Shown here: piece by piece, positions 1 to 9,565 of the stretch
Numbering within the stretch: the first letter of the stretch is position 1
Layout: the number at the start of each line of letters is the position of its first letter
Source of the DNA: Oceanobacillus polygoni
Lineage (GTDB): Bacteria > Bacillota > Bacilli > Bacillales > Amphibacillaceae
Reading direction: 5' to 3'
Length of the DNA: 64,000 nucleotides
NCBI RefSeq assembly: GCF_008304605.1
Contig: NZ_PIJY01000010.1
Location: 1 to 64,000, forward strand
Notes under the pieces: generated by a model
What the model was told of the DNA's origin: nothing
The model's input: the letters and a program-made list of their open reading frames with translations, nothing else
Databases searched by the model: none
Program-made: the position numbers and the translations under genes

Positions 1-159
1 AAACTACCAAAGATCATTATCAGCTTAATAAGTGTTCCTTTTTATTTATCGGAAACTGTATATTTTACTTTATCAGTTACAATAACCAAACGATTAAACG
101 AAATCATCACCTTCCATGATCAAATCGAAACACTTTTTAAAGACTTGAAACAGGATTAG
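1..159 (+). CDS. C-terminal end of an unknown protein (partial at window edge)
   Basis: An open frame enters from the left edge in frame 1 and runs 52 codons to a TAG at 157-159. It has a hydrophobic stretch (residues about 5-25) followed by a polar tail ending IETLFKDLKQD. I do not recognise the family. It is called only because the frame is open from the edge and its tail looks protein-like; a chance open frame of this length is possible. It lies upstream of the clpP control region and is not expected to share its promoter. Confidence 0.35.
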   Translation, partial: KLPKIIISLISVPFYLSETVYFTLSVTITKRLNEIITFHDQIETLFKDLKQD

Positions 160-246
160 ATAACAGACGATTCCGTTAAAGAATTAGAGAGTTGATTCAT
201 AGAGCATTCAGAAGCTCCTTCGAATTACTTAACTTTAGCAAAAACG

Positions 247-271
247 TTTATAATGCATAAATAAGGGTATC
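247..271 (+). promoter_or_regulatory. Sigma-B-type promoter of clpP
   Basis: GTTTAT (247-252), a 13-base spacer, and GGGTAT (266-271) match the general-stress sigma-B consensus GTTTAA-N12-15-GGGWAW. B. subtilis clpP also has both a sigma-B and a sigma-A promoter, which supports the assignment. Confidence 0.65.
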
Positions 272-309
272 ATGGAGGATAGATTTTTTAATAAAATACG
301 CTCTTTTTG

Positions 310-326
310 TTTGACCTTTATTGACC
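310..326 (+). promoter_or_regulatory. CtsR operator of clpP
   Basis: TTTGACC-TTT-ATTGACC is, on the other strand, the CtsR heptamer direct repeat GGTCAAT-N3-GGTCAAA, differing from the consensus in one base. It covers the -35 of the sigma-A promoter, so bound CtsR would block transcription until heat or protein stress inactivates it. Confidence 0.85.
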
Positions 327-339
327 ATTCAGCTATTAT
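311..339 (+). promoter_or_regulatory. Sigma-A promoter of clpP
   Basis: TTGACC (311-316) and TATTAT (334-339) are separated by exactly 17 bases. The -35 lies inside the CtsR operator. Transcription would start near 346 and give a leader of about 150 bases. Confidence 0.7.
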
Positions 340-375
340 GAAATTATATCCATAAAATGCACATTCAATAAGATG

Positions 376-455
376 GATGAAAAGGATCGAGGCTGGCAGT
401 TAGTCGAATGTCTACTGTTCTCGATGTTTCATTTTCACCGGACTTTTTGAACAGC
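376..455 (-). repeat. MITE-like repeat, internally deleted copy
   Basis: In reverse orientation, 421-455 matches the left end of the repeat at 32141-32378 at about 31 of 35 positions, and about 376-404 resembles its right end more loosely. The middle is missing. It lies in the clpP leader. Confidence 0.5.
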
Positions 456-498
456 TTTAAGTGGGTGTACGAAGTAACAGACTAAAGGAGGATTTACA

Positions 499-1089
499 AT
501 GAATTTAGTACCTACAGTTATTGAACAAACCAACCGTGGAGAGCGCGCATATGATATTTACTCACGTTTACTTAAAGACCGCATTATTTTACTAGGAAGT
601 GGAATTGACGACAATGTGGCTAACTCAATCGTAGCCCAGTTGCTTTTCCTTGAAGCTGAAGATCCAGACAAAGATATTTCATTATACATCAACTCACCAG
701 GTGGATCCATTACAGCTGGAATGGCGATTTACGATACGATGAATTTTATCAAGCCTGATGTATCTACAATTTGTATCGGTATGGCAGCATCAATGGGTGC
801 ATTCTTACTTACTGCTGGTGAAAAAGGGAAACGCTATGCATTACCGAATAGTGAAATTATGATTCACCAACCTCTGGGCGGAACCCAAGGGCAAGCAACA
901 GATATTGAAATTCATGCGAAACGTATTATTGAAATTAAGCGTAGAATGAATGAAATTATGGCTGAAAAAACTGGTCAACCACTAGAAGTTATCGAGCGTG
1001 ATACAGAGCGTGATAACTTTATGACAGCAACAGCATCTGTAGAATATGGTTTAATTGACAAAATCTTAGAGCGTAAAGAAGAAAAATAA
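499..1089 (+). CDS. clpP: ATP-dependent Clp protease proteolytic subunit ClpP
   Basis: ClpP is the serine peptidase tetradecamer that degrades substrates fed by ClpC, ClpX or ClpE ATPases in the cytoplasm. The protein is 196 residues, the usual length. The catalytic triad is visible at family positions: Ser98 in GMAASMG, His123 in MIHQPLGG and Asp172 in ERDNF. The ATG follows AAAGGAGG with 7 bases between. It stands alone on the plus strand with a terminator directly after it. Sigma-B, sigma-A and CtsR sites upstream indicate control by general stress and by heat or protein damage, as in B. subtilis. The identification is essentially certain. Confidence 0.98.
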   Translation: MNLVPTVIEQTNRGERAYDIYSRLLKDRIILLGSGIDDNVANSIVAQLLFLEAEDPDKDISLYINSPGGSITAGMAIYDTMNFIKPDVSTICIGMAASMGAFLLTAGEKGKRYALPNSEIMIHQPLGGTQGQATDIEIHAKRIIEIKRRMNEIMAEKTGQPLEVIERDTERDNFMTATASVEYGLIDKILERKEEK

Positions 1090-1102
1090 GCACCAATAAC
1101 TT

Positions 1103-1137
1103 GAGCCTACGAGAATAATTTTCTCGTAGGCTCTTTT
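1103..1137 (+). terminator. Rho-independent terminator of clpP
   Basis: A 13-bp stem (GAGCCTACGAGAA at 1103-1115 with its complement at 1121-1133), a 5-base loop and a following TTTT. Confidence 0.9.
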
Positions 1138-1232
1138 ACATTTTACACATAACAGTTAATCCATATGCTTTATATCGAAAAAATCTGTCTCTTTTAGGTC
1201 TATGTACAACCCTTCTTTAGTCAGATCTTTCT

Positions 1233-1487
1233 TTAAGGTTTTGCAACAAATGAAACGAGATGATCTACAGCCATCTGCTCATCGGCGCCATCACCAATTA
1301 ATACAATATCTTCGCCCTTTGTAATAGCAAGGCTCATCAGCCCCATAATACTTTTTGCATTTACTTTCTTTCCGTCTTTCTCTAAAAATAAATTTGCAGA
1401 ATAGCGATTAGCTTCCTGTACAAATTGTGCTGCCGGCCTAGCCTGCAACCCTGTCTCTAATTCAACTTTAACCGACCTTTCTATCAA
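1233..1487 (-). CDS. crh: HPr-like catabolite repression protein Crh
   Basis: Crh is a paralogue of HPr that, when phosphorylated on Ser46 by HPr kinase, acts as co-repressor for CcpA but cannot carry PTS phosphate. With the TTG start at 1487 the protein is 84 residues and both diagnostic positions fall on the standard numbering: Gln15 replaces the PTS His (TGLQARPA) and Ser46 is in KSIMGLMSL. The TTG lies 9 bases after GGAGG; the in-frame ATG just upstream abuts the same GGAGG and is unlikely to be used. It follows whiA, as in B. subtilis. Its modifying enzyme is HprK at 17.4-18.4 kb and its likely targets include the cre site before glpF. Confidence 0.95.
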   Translation of the reverse strand: MIERSVKVELETGLQARPAAQFVQEANRYSANLFLEKDGKKVNAKSIMGLMSLAITKGEDIVLIGDGADEQMAVDHLVSFVAKP

Positions 1488-1566
1488 ATCATCCATCCTC
1501 CTCATTTTAGAAAACGCTATCATATGCTATCATGACAGAAATTACCTTCGCTGTATTTTATTATTT

Positions 1567-1602
1567 ATGCAGATAGGAAAGTTTTAAACTTTTCTATCTG
1601 CT
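1567..1602. repeat. Short dispersed hairpin (3' half of repeat family 2)
   Basis: An imperfect inverted repeat (GCAGATAGGAAAGTTT with its near complement) lies between whiA and crh. The preceding TTATGCAGATA matches the second half of the element at 4777-4856. A T-run does not follow on the minus strand, so it is not a clear terminator and could be an mRNA-stability hairpin. Confidence 0.55.
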
Positions 1603-1705
1603 TGTGAAAAAAGTCTGTCTTTTTTTGATTAAACGGTAATCCTTTGAATTATCAGTATTATAACATGAATAGTGAAACAAATGTACTAATTTAATGACGA
1701 TTTCT

Positions 1706-2647
1706 TTAAACCGTTTCACCACGTCGTATTTTAGCTGCGAAATCATCAATCTTTTTCAAACGATGGTTCACTCCAGATTTGGAAATCTTCCCACTGGTTA
1801 CCAACTCTCCTAATTCCTTTAAGGATACATCCTCATGTTGAACACGAAGCTTTGCGATTTCCTGCAATTTTTCAGGCAATTGATCCAAGCCAACTGTTTT
1901 CTCGATTAGCTTTATATTTTCAATTTGCCTGAATGCTGCTCCAATTGTTTTATTTAAGTTTGCTGTTTCACAATTAACTAATCGATTGACAGAGTTTCGC
2001 ATATCTCTTACGATTCGGACATCCTCAAATTTAAAAAGTGCATTATGCGCACCAATGATACTTAAAAACTCCGTAATCTTTTCAGCTTCTTTAATATAGA
2101 CGATAAATCCATTCTTTCTCTCTAATGTACGAGCACGCAAATCAAAAGCATTTAATAATTCACATAATGCATTATTATGCTCTTGATAGAAATTAGAGAT
2201 TTCAAGATGATAGGATGAAGTTTCTGGATTGTTAATCGAACCGCCTGCAAGAAATGCACCACGTAAATAGGACCTTCGACAGCATTCGCTTTCCAGATAT
2301 TTTTTAGAAATTGTGCGAACGACCTTATAAGGTTCATGGATAATATCTAAGTCTTCCAAAAATGGTTCGACATCATCCTTCATCCGTACGATATATACAT
2401 TATTTTTCTTCAATTTCATCTTTTTACGGACCAGTAGCTCCACTGGTAGTGAATAACTAGACTTAATTAATGTATATATTCTTCTTGCAATAGCTGCATT
2501 TTCTGTTTGTACATCAAGTGAATAGCCATATCTGGATAGTGAAACAACTCCATTCATTCGAATCAAAGCTGCAAGCTCTGCAATTTGACAACATTCTTCA
2601 ACTTCCATTGTTGTTAATTCCTTTTTAATTTCCGAAGCAAAGGACAT
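1706..2647 (-). CDS. whiA: DNA-binding protein WhiA
   Basis: WhiA joins a LAGLIDADG homing-endonuclease-like domain (N-terminal two thirds) to a C-terminal helix-turn-helix domain (from about residue 225, around [17 protein letters not shown] and the [10 protein letters not shown] region). In Bacillus it binds DNA and supports cell division and chromosome segregation. The chosen ATG at 2647 gives [11 protein letters not shown], which matches the family N-terminus and a 313-residue length; it is preceded by GGGGGG and 4 bases. A longer frame to 2665 lacks family similarity. It lies in the conserved order rapZ-yvcK-whiA-crh. Confidence 0.95.
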   Translation of the reverse strand: MSFASEIKKELTTMEVEECCQIAELAALIRMNGVVSLSRYGYSLDVQTENAAIARRIYTLIKSSYSLPVELLVRKKMKLKKNNVYIVRMKDDVEPFLEDLDIIHEPYKVVRTISKKYLESECCRRSYLRGAFLAGGSINNPETSSYHLEISNFYQEHNNALCELLNAFDLRARTLERKNGFIVYIKEAEKITEFLSIIGAHNALFKFEDVRIVRDMRNSVNRLVNCETANLNKTIGAAFRQIENIKLIEKTVGLDQLPEKLQEIAKLRVQHEDVSLKELGELVTSGKISKSGVNHRLKKIDDFAAKIRRGETV

Positions 2648-2698
2648 GCTACCCCCCCTTACCATTCCTCATAAATATGAGTTATTCTTTTTGTAGTG

Positions 2699-2732
2699 GT
2701 TGTTCAAAAAGCCCGTTCCTTCTTTTGAACAC
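2699..2732. repeat. Minimal derivative of the MITE-like repeat
   Basis: TGTTCAAAAAG (2701-2711) and CTTTTGAACA (2722-2731) are inverted and match the outer ends of the repeat at 32141-32378 with nearly all of the interior lost. It forms a hairpin directly behind the yvcK stop codon and before whiA, so it could also influence the yvcK-whiA transcript. Confidence 0.45.
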
Positions 2733-3686
2733 TTATAAGATTGAATATAATAACTTTGCAATTTTCGTATTATCATGCCGGACAGTAGCTTGTGAATGAT
2801 CGATGATATCCCCTTCTATGATTCCAACTCCCATATCAATCAATCGTTCAGTATCATAGATAACTGGTGCCGCATTTTCTTCTGCATAAACAGCCTGAAT
2901 CGACTTTTCAATTGGCTCATTATGTACGACAATCGCGTCAATACATCCTTCTCCAATATGATCCGTAATTGCTTGCACATGATCAGAAGCAGCATAGCCA
3001 GTGGTTTCACCGAATTGAGTCATGACATTACAAACATAAACAACTTTCGCCTTCGTTTCCTTGAGTGATTCTTTTACCTGGGGAATGATTAAATTGGGCA
3101 TAATACTTGTATATAAGCTCCCTGGTGAGATGACGACTAAGTCCGCCGCCTCAATCGCTCTAACTGCATTCGGAAGTGGCTTAATTGGTTGTGGGCTTAA
3201 AAAAACACGCTTAATACGTTTATTCGAAAGTGGAATATTTGATTCTCCAGAAACAATTGTTCCATCCGTCATTTCTGCATGTAAAGACATGTTATCATTG
3301 GATATTGGATAAATCTTTCCTTTCACATTCAAAACGCGTGATATTTCCTTTATTCCGGTATTAAAATTACCTGTGACAGAAGTCATTGCAGCAAGTAGAA
3401 GATTACCTAAGGAGTGTCCAGATAGACCATTCCCCTCTGCGAATCGATGTTGAAATAATTCAAGCAGCATTGGCTCAGCATCCGATAATGCTGCAATTAC
3501 ATTTCGAATATCTCCAGGTGCTGGTATTGCCATCTCATTTCTTAAGCGACCACTACTGCCTCCATCATCAGCAACCGTTACGAGTGCTGTAAGCTCTATA
3601 GGCAAATCTTTAAGTCCTCTTAATAAAACCGGCATGCCTGTTCCACCACCGATAGCGACTACTCTGGGGAGTGTTTGATTATTCAT
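2733..3686 (-). CDS. yvcK: Gluconeogenesis factor YvcK (GlmR)
   Basis: This is a CofD-like/2-phospho-L-lactate-transferase-fold protein that binds UDP-GlcNAc and tunes carbon flow into cell-wall precursors; B. subtilis mutants fail on gluconeogenic carbon sources. The N-terminal motif VVAIGGGTGMPVLLRGL and the ADDGGSSGRLR motif are characteristic. The ATG at 3686 is one base beyond the rapZ stop and gives the normal 317-residue protein; the longer frame to 3761 runs inside rapZ and is not supported. Translation is probably coupled to rapZ. The identification is firm. Confidence 0.95.
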   Translation of the reverse strand: MNNQTLPRVVAIGGGTGMPVLLRGLKDLPIELTALVTVADDGGSSGRLRNEMAIPAPGDIRNVIAALSDAEPMLLELFQHRFAEGNGLSGHSLGNLLLAAMTSVTGNFNTGIKEISRVLNVKGKIYPISNDNMSLHAEMTDGTIVSGESNIPLSNKRIKRVFLSPQPIKPLPNAVRAIEAADLVVISPGSLYTSIMPNLIIPQVKESLKETKAKVVYVCNVMTQFGETTGYAASDHVQAITDHIGEGCIDAIVVHNEPIEKSIQAVYAEENAAPVIYDTERLIDMGVGIIEGDIIDHSQATVRHDNTKIAKLLYSIL

Positions 3687-3687
3687 G

Positions 3688-4569
3688 TTAATGTCCCTTT
3701 CTTTTATCAATATCCCGATGGCTGACATGCGTAATATGACCGATAGAGAGCTCTTTTGCAAAAAACTCAGCTAATGCCACAGAACGATGCTGTCCTCCAG
3801 TACACCCGATTGCTACAACAAGCTGCGATTTCCCCTCTTTTTTATATTGCGGAAGCATAAATTTTAACAAGTCTAGTACTTTGTCGTTAAATTTCTGCGT
3901 ATCCGACCATTTAAAAACATAGGAAGCCACATCTTGATTCAGCCCTGTCAATGGTTGCAGGTTAGCGACATAATGGGGATTCGGTAAAAACCGTACATCA
4001 AATACCAGGTCCGCATCAATTGGAAGACCATACTTAAATCCAAAGGATAGGAAATGGACGGAAAAAATCTCCTGCTTTTCTTCCGAATAGACTTTTAGGA
4101 TTTTCTCACGAAGGTCCCTCGGCTTTAGGTTCGTTGTATCAATAATACGCTGTGCCCTACCTCGGAGTTCATCCAGAATTTCACGTTCTTTTGTAATTCC
4201 GTTTAAAGGAAGTCCACCTGTCGCAAGTGGGTGTGATCGTCTCGTTTCTTTATAACGTGAAACAAGCGCTTCATCCTTCGCATCTAAAAATAGGATATGC
4301 TCATTTAGCCATTCCTCTTGACCAAGAACATCTAAAGCTTCAAATAACGAATCAAAAAATTCACGACCTCTTAAATCCATTACTAATGCTACTTTACGAA
4401 TGTTGTTCGCGGAATCCTTCATCAGATCTAAAAACTTTGGCAACAGAGCAGGTGGAAGGTTATCTACGCAATAGTACCCCAAGTCTTCAAAACTCTGTAT
4501 TGCTACTGTTTTTCCAGCTCCAGACATACCAGTAATAATAACCATGTTCGTTTCTTGTTCGATATTCAT
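3688..4569 (-). CDS. rapZ: RNase adapter / nucleotide-binding protein RapZ (YvcJ)
   Basis: RapZ-family P-loop protein; in E. coli it adapts RNase E to GlmZ small RNA, while in Bacillus YvcJ affects competence through a less defined route. Walker A is GMSGAGKT (residues 14-21), and the C-terminal domain carries the conserved [11 protein letters not shown] segment. The length of 293 residues is normal. AAGGAG lies 9 bases before the ATG. It heads the rapZ-yvcK-whiA-crh group. In B. subtilis the Nudix gene yvcI separates it from trxB; here that gene is absent and a repeat-containing intergenic region takes its place. Confidence 0.95.
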   Translation of the reverse strand: MNIEQETNMVIITGMSGAGKTVAIQSFEDLGYYCVDNLPPALLPKFLDLMKDSANNIRKVALVMDLRGREFFDSLFEALDVLGQEEWLNEHILFLDAKDEALVSRYKETRRSHPLATGGLPLNGITKEREILDELRGRAQRIIDTTNLKPRDLREKILKVYSEEKQEIFSVHFLSFGFKYGLPIDADLVFDVRFLPNPHYVANLQPLTGLNQDVASYVFKWSDTQKFNDKVLDLLKFMLPQYKKEGKSQLVVAIGCTGGQHRSVALAEFFAKELSIGHITHVSHRDIDKRKGH

Positions 4570-4776
4570 TTTGCTCTCTCCTTCTTATACATCATAAAAG
4601 GATGTTTGGTTCTGCGATTACTGTTCCTTTTGTATTCCATCTATACTAAGATATGCTGAGGTCAATATCTTACATTCATGATTAACTAACTTTTTTATTC
4701 AAGCTATCATTTCCATTATACTATGAACGAAAGCTTTCCAACAAGGAAATGAAAAAAGAGCATTTTTGATTAGAAA

Positions 4777-4856
4777 ACTTGGTATTCACCAAGCTTTTCG
4801 GTGAATGCCTTAGTTGCACTTATGCAGATAAGTAAGTTTATTCTTCCTTATCTGTC
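4777..4856. repeat. Two-hairpin dispersed repeat, full copy (family 2)
   Basis: The first hairpin pairs GGTATTCACC with GGTGAATGCC (4791-4810 region). The second pairs GCAGATAAGTAAG with CTTCCTTATCTGT (4824-4855). The first half recurs at 59479-59520 and the second half at 1567-1602 and, more weakly, at 54069-54102. Confidence 0.6.
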
Positions 4857-4878
4857 AAAAATGGACAAACCTTGGCTC

Positions 4879-4908
4879 AAAAAAAAACACAGGTGACATA
4901 CACCTGTG
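4879..4908 (-). terminator. Rho-independent terminator downstream of trxB
   Basis: Read on the minus strand, the perfect 8-bp stem CACAGGTG/CACCTGTG (4888-4908) is followed by a run of T (the A-run at about 4879-4887). It lies about 130 bases after the trxB stop. Confidence 0.8.
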
Positions 4909-5034
4909 CAATGAACTAATTTATCTATTAAAAGGGGGTCAATTAGTTATTTATAGTGTACCCCATTTATGTTGCGAATGTATTACAACACCATTAAGAA
5001 GCAGTTACTATTGGTAAATTTTTTTACATATTTA

Positions 5035-6006
<972 letters not shown>

Positions 6007-6094
6007 TTATATATATTTTTACCATATTCAGTGTATAAAATCCTGCAACTCTCGTCTATCTTTCTGCTCAAGAAAAGTTATTTATCTGTTGTCG

Positions 6095-7090
6095 CTAACT
6101 CCATGGTCCATCTTCTTGCGAGAGTGTCGGATGTTTCTTACAACCTTCTTCCCATAGTGCCAGTGCTTTGCCTGGATCACCAGTTTGATATGCGGACACA
6201 CTGTACCATTTATAATAGGAAAGATGATTCTTCACTTTTTCTTTTATTAACGAACGAAAACGTGCGAAAGCCTCTTCGTGATTTCCGGTTCTTGAAAAGG
6301 TAACCGCTATTCGTAGCTTCTGCTGTTCATGAATTGGATATATGTTATTTAATACATGTATATGTTTTTCATATTTCTGTTTCTCATTCATTTCATAATA
6401 AAATAAGGCCAGATTTATGTGACTATACAACGCATTTGGATCATCCTTTAACATATCTAACTCTAGTTGTACAGCTTCCTCTTGTTTTCCAGTGAAAAAC
6501 AACGCCTGTGTATAATCATGCTGTGCCATTGTATATTCCGGAAAAAGGAGCTTCATTTCTTCAAGAAGGGGCATTGCTTTATCCCATTCCTTATTTTCCA
6601 TATGATAAAACACTGTCTCCTGTAAAATTAATAGCTCATCTTCATCCTCAAAAAACCAATCTTCATCATCTTCATCGTCTTCGATATCAAGCACTTCGAT
6701 TAAGCTTTTTGCTTCTTCGCTAAACTCTCCATTTGGTTCTCTTTCCAAATAAGAATTCGCATATTTTTTTGCATCATTTAATAGTCCAAGATGTGCATAA
6801 TTGTTAGCTATCAAATAATAACAATCAATATAGTCACTTGATTGTAAAACATTGGTTAGTAGTTGATTTGCTGTATGGTACGCACCAGTTTCTGTATATA
6901 TAATCGACATCTGGCATTTATATAAGGCTTCATCAGGATTTTGCTCAATCGCTTTTTTCAACCATTTTATCGCTACATCGAACTTTCTTTTTTGAAAAGC
7001 CTCTACACCTTTCGTAAAATAAAATTCTCCTTCTGGAATAAAAGGGATGATCTTATTCGATTTCATTTCCTTATTTTTCTTCACGTGCAT
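6095..7090 (-). CDS. TPR-repeat protein (YvcD-like)
   Basis: A 331-residue soluble protein built of tetratricopeptide repeats; clear TPR-like helices occur near residues 23-55 (YFTKGVEAFQKRKFDVAIKW), 58-90 and 175-290. An unusually acidic linker near residues 136-152 (DIEDDEDDEDWFFEDEDE) separates an N-terminal and a C-terminal TPR block. TPR domains mediate protein-protein contacts; the partner is unknown. GGGGGAG precedes the ATG. The position before trxB matches B. subtilis yvcD, so it is taken as that orthologue on order and domain grounds only. Confidence 0.85.
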   Translation of the reverse strand: MHVKKNKEMKSNKIIPFIPEGEFYFTKGVEAFQKRKFDVAIKWLKKAIEQNPDEALYKCQMSIIYTETGAYHTANQLLTNVLQSSDYIDCYYLIANNYAHLGLLNDAKKYANSYLEREPNGEFSEEAKSLIEVLDIEDDEDDEDWFFEDEDELLILQETVFYHMENKEWDKAMPLLEEMKLLFPEYTMAQHDYTQALFFTGKQEEAVQLELDMLKDDPNALYSHINLALFYYEMNEKQKYEKHIHVLNNIYPIHEQQKLRIAVTFSRTGNHEEAFARFRSLIKEKVKNHLSYYKWYSVSAYQTGDPGKALALWEEGCKKHPTLSQEDGPWS

Positions 7091-7269
7091 AGGTCTCCCC
7101 CTAAATTCGCAACATCCGACAAGATTATACCATAGATCGAGTGCTATTCCTACAAGATTGGAAGAAAACTGGAACTAATTTGTACCATTTTAAAAAGAAT
7201 GTCGAATAAAGTGGTTATTTTATATGCGTATTGTTTTTTTACGTTTAAAAGTCCAATGCTTCCGAATAT

Positions 7270-7300
7270 AAAAAAAGCCAACTGAGGTTGACTTTTTTTA
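7270..7300 (-). terminator. Terminator downstream of glpD
   Basis: A stem AGTCAACCTCAGTTGGCT (minus strand, with G-T pairs) is flanked by A and T runs on both sides. It lies 15 bases after the glpD stop and could work in both directions. Confidence 0.75.
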
Positions 7301-7314
7301 TGCTATTCCTATTA

Positions 7315-8973
7315 TTACATTGCAGTTACAGCCTCATGAAGTATCACATTCAGTTCTTCGGTATAATTCTCTTTCTGCTCCGCATTCCATTTAAAACTTT
7401 TTGCCATATAGTCGATCACCGGCTGCTTGTGTAGTTCAACCCAGTCGATATCAAAAAATAAAGCTCCGGTACGTCTTACAAAAAAGTCTACCGGTTTATA
7501 GGTCATTTCAAAATCAATTGCATAGTTCAATTCAACCAATACGATTGGATCGATTCCTTCTTGCTCTGCTAGTTTTTTGTTGTTTTGATAAGCTTGGAAA
7601 AGAATATCTACATTCGAACCATACCTTGCAATCAGTTTTTTAGCCGCTCCTTCTTCCATCCCTAATTGCAATCCTTCTTCCAACTTATTCTTTTTAAATT
7701 CCTGGAATCCACTAGATCCACCGACATCTCCACCGGAAATCGGAAGATGTTTTGTCTCACTAGCAGAATAAAGCAGCCCCTCTTCTTGTTTAAATTGATC
7801 TGCAATTAAATCTACTGCTTCTTTAGCCATTTTTCGATAACCTGTCAGCTTGCCGCCTGCCATTGAAATTAATCCTGTTTCAGATATAAATATTTCATCC
7901 TTACGTGATATTTCACTTGGACTAGTAGCTCCTTCTTCCGCGATAAGTGGTCTTAGTCCTGCCCAACTTGACTCAATTTGCTCCGCTTTTATTTTCGTCG
8001 ATGGAAACATATATGCAATGGCATCTAGCAAGTAATCCCGATCTTCTGCGGTTACGAGTGGATGAGCAATTGATCCACTGTATGTCGTATCGGTTGTTCC
8101 AACATACGTCTTGTTATCACGTGGAATTGCGAAAATCATTCGACCATCGGGCGTGTCAAAATAAACCGCTTGCTGCAGTGGAAAGACCTCCTGTGAAAAT
8201 ACGAGATGCACGCCTTTTGTTAAATGCAAGGATTTCCCTTGCTTGGAACCATCCATTTCCCGAACTTCATCAACCCAGGGTCCAGTAGCACTAATGATTT
8301 TTTTTGCGAATATTTTAGATGTTTTTCCATTTAATTGGTCTTCAACAACAACTCCAACTACTTTTGATTTGTCATAAATAAAATCAGTCACCTTTGCATA
8401 GTTAATTGCCTGTACACCATGCTCAACAGCCTTTTTCACGACTTCCATCGTCAGTCTTGCGTCATCTGTTTTATACTCCACATAAAAGCCTGCTCCTTTT
8501 AAACCTTCCCTTTTTAAAAGCGGCTCTTTCTGTAATGCCTGCTCTCTGCTTAACATTTTTCGTCGTTCTGTTTTTTTTACACTTGCAAGGAAATCATACA
8601 CTCTTAATCCGATATTACTTGTAAACGGCCCCAGTGTGCTCCCTTTATGAAATGGGAGCATCATCCATTCTGGTGTTGTGACATGTGGACCATTTTCATA
8701 AACAACAGCACGCTCTTTCCCTACATCTGCAACCATTTTTATCTCAAACTGCTGCAAATAACGCAAACCACCATGGACAAGCTTTGTTGACCGGCTGGAA
8801 GTCCCAGCAGCAAAATCCTGCATCTCCACTAAACCTGTTTTCATTCCCCTAATAATTGCATCTAGTGCAATTCCAGCACCAGTTATCCCTCCGCCAATCA
8901 CAAGTACATCTAGGGCTTCACGTTCTAATTTATTCAGCACTTCGTTTCTATTATAGCTTGAAAATAATGTCAT
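7315..8973 (-). CDS. glpD: Aerobic glycerol-3-phosphate dehydrogenase GlpD
   Basis: GlpD is a membrane-associated FAD enzyme that oxidises glycerol-3-phosphate to dihydroxyacetone phosphate and reduces quinone. The FAD motif VIGGGITGAG is at residues 25-34, followed by the DAO-type domain and, after about residue 400, the C-terminal GlpD domain. The 552-residue length is usual. GGGAGAGG lies just before the ATG. It is the last gene of the glycerol cluster, separated from dhaM by its own promoter and a leader terminator of the GlpP-dependent kind, so it is probably induced by glycerol-3-phosphate through antitermination. Confidence 0.97.
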   Translation of the reverse strand: MTLFSSYNRNEVLNKLEREALDVLVIGGGITGAGIALDAIIRGMKTGLVEMQDFAAGTSSRSTKLVHGGLRYLQQFEIKMVADVGKERAVVYENGPHVTTPEWMMLPFHKGSTLGPFTSNIGLRVYDFLASVKKTERRKMLSREQALQKEPLLKREGLKGAGFYVEYKTDDARLTMEVVKKAVEHGVQAINYAKVTDFIYDKSKVVGVVVEDQLNGKTSKIFAKKIISATGPWVDEVREMDGSKQGKSLHLTKGVHLVFSQEVFPLQQAVYFDTPDGRMIFAIPRDNKTYVGTTDTTYSGSIAHPLVTAEDRDYLLDAIAYMFPSTKIKAEQIESSWAGLRPLIAEEGATSPSEISRKDEIFISETGLISMAGGKLTGYRKMAKEAVDLIADQFKQEEGLLYSASETKHLPISGGDVGGSSGFQEFKKNKLEEGLQLGMEEGAAKKLIARYGSNVDILFQAYQNNKKLAEQEGIDPIVLVELNYAIDFEMTYKPVDFFVRRTGALFFDIDWVELHKQPVIDYMAKSFKWNAEQKENYTEELNVILHEAVTAM

Positions 8974-9045
8974 TTTATCCTCTCCCTTGAAACTTCTGTT
9001 ATTCTAGCTAGCTATACCCTTTTAACTGAACGTTCATGTGAGAAA

Positions 9046-9100
9046 ATAAAAAGAACCGCAAACATACTAATGCATCTTTGCACTAGTCGTTTGCGGTTCT
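9046..9100 (-). promoter_or_regulatory. glpD leader terminator/antiterminator (GlpP target)
   Basis: On the minus strand a 12-bp perfect stem AGAACCGCAAAC/GTTTGCGGTTCT (9052-9100) enclosing an inner hairpin is followed by TTTTTA and lies 70-120 bases before the glpD start. B. subtilis glpD has the same arrangement, where GlpP with glycerol-3-phosphate prevents termination. GlpP is encoded at 13.8 kb. Confidence 0.85.
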
Positions 9101-9135
9101 CCATTTCTCCGTCCAATACGTATTAACTTAATTAC

Positions 9136-9164
9136 ATCATAGCATATTCAAACTGCCATGTACA
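9136..9164 (-). promoter_or_regulatory. Sigma-A promoter of glpD
   Basis: Minus-strand TGTACA (9164-9159) and TATGAT (9141-9136) with a 17-base spacer, placed to start transcription just ahead of the leader terminator. Confidence 0.65.
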
Positions 9165-9191
9165 GTAATTAGCTATCCATCTAAAAAATAG

Positions 9192-9563
9192 TTAAAACGC
9201 TTTCTCTACAGCATCATAAACTTCTTGCAAACTTTTCCCCATGCCAGATTCCACTGCTCCAACATATGCACCTTCCACTAATGGTGCTTCCGATAGCATT
9301 ACCTCAGCAGGTTCTGCCATTTCAATCGCCATTTCCGCATTCATCTTCGCACTTCCTATATCGTAAAACAGAATTACTCCCTTTCCATAATCAGCACGAT
9401 GTATGGCCTCCATAATCTTATCGATACTTGTACCAATATCATTTTCTTCCGTGCCACCTGCTGTTATAACTGGAATATTCGTGATTACTTGTGAAATAAG
9501 CTCCTTTAAACCTTCTGCAATTTTTGAACTATGAGAAATTAAAACAATACCGACACGATCCAT
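9192..9563 (-). CDS. dhaM: PTS-dependent dihydroxyacetone kinase, phosphoryl donor subunit DhaM
   Basis: DhaM relays phosphate from HPr to the ADP bound on DhaL. This 123-residue protein is a single EIIA(Man)-type domain with the active His11 in VLISHSSKIAEG; it lacks the extra HPr and EI-like domains of the E. coli form, as is usual in Firmicutes. It lies 2 bases after dhaL, in the order dhaK-dhaL-dhaM. The GGAGGT-like signal before its start lies inside the dhaL end. It links dihydroxyacetone phosphorylation to PTS activity. Confidence 0.93.
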   Translation of the reverse strand: MDRVGIVLISHSSKIAEGLKELISQVITNIPVITAGGTEENDIGTSIDKIMEAIHRADYGKGVILFYDIGSAKMNAEMAIEMAEPAEVMLSEAPLVEGAYVGAVESGMGKSLQEVYDAVEKAF

Positions 9564-9565
9564 CT

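Larger units (their letters stand above)
160..498. other. clpP upstream region, non-coding
   Basis: This stretch has no convincing gene. It holds a sigma-B-type promoter, a sigma-A promoter overlapped by a CtsR operator, and a degenerate internally deleted copy of a MITE-like repeat (376-455) that would lie in the clpP 5' untranslated region. The clpP ribosome binding site AAAGGAGG is at 484-491. Confidence 0.7.
4570..5034. other. Intergenic region between trxB and rapZ
   Basis: No gene is seen in these 465 bases. They contain the full-length two-hairpin repeat (4777-4856) and the trxB terminator (4879-4908). The Nudix gene yvcI, usual at this place in B. subtilis, is absent, and no remnant of it is recognisable. 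Confidence 0.6.
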
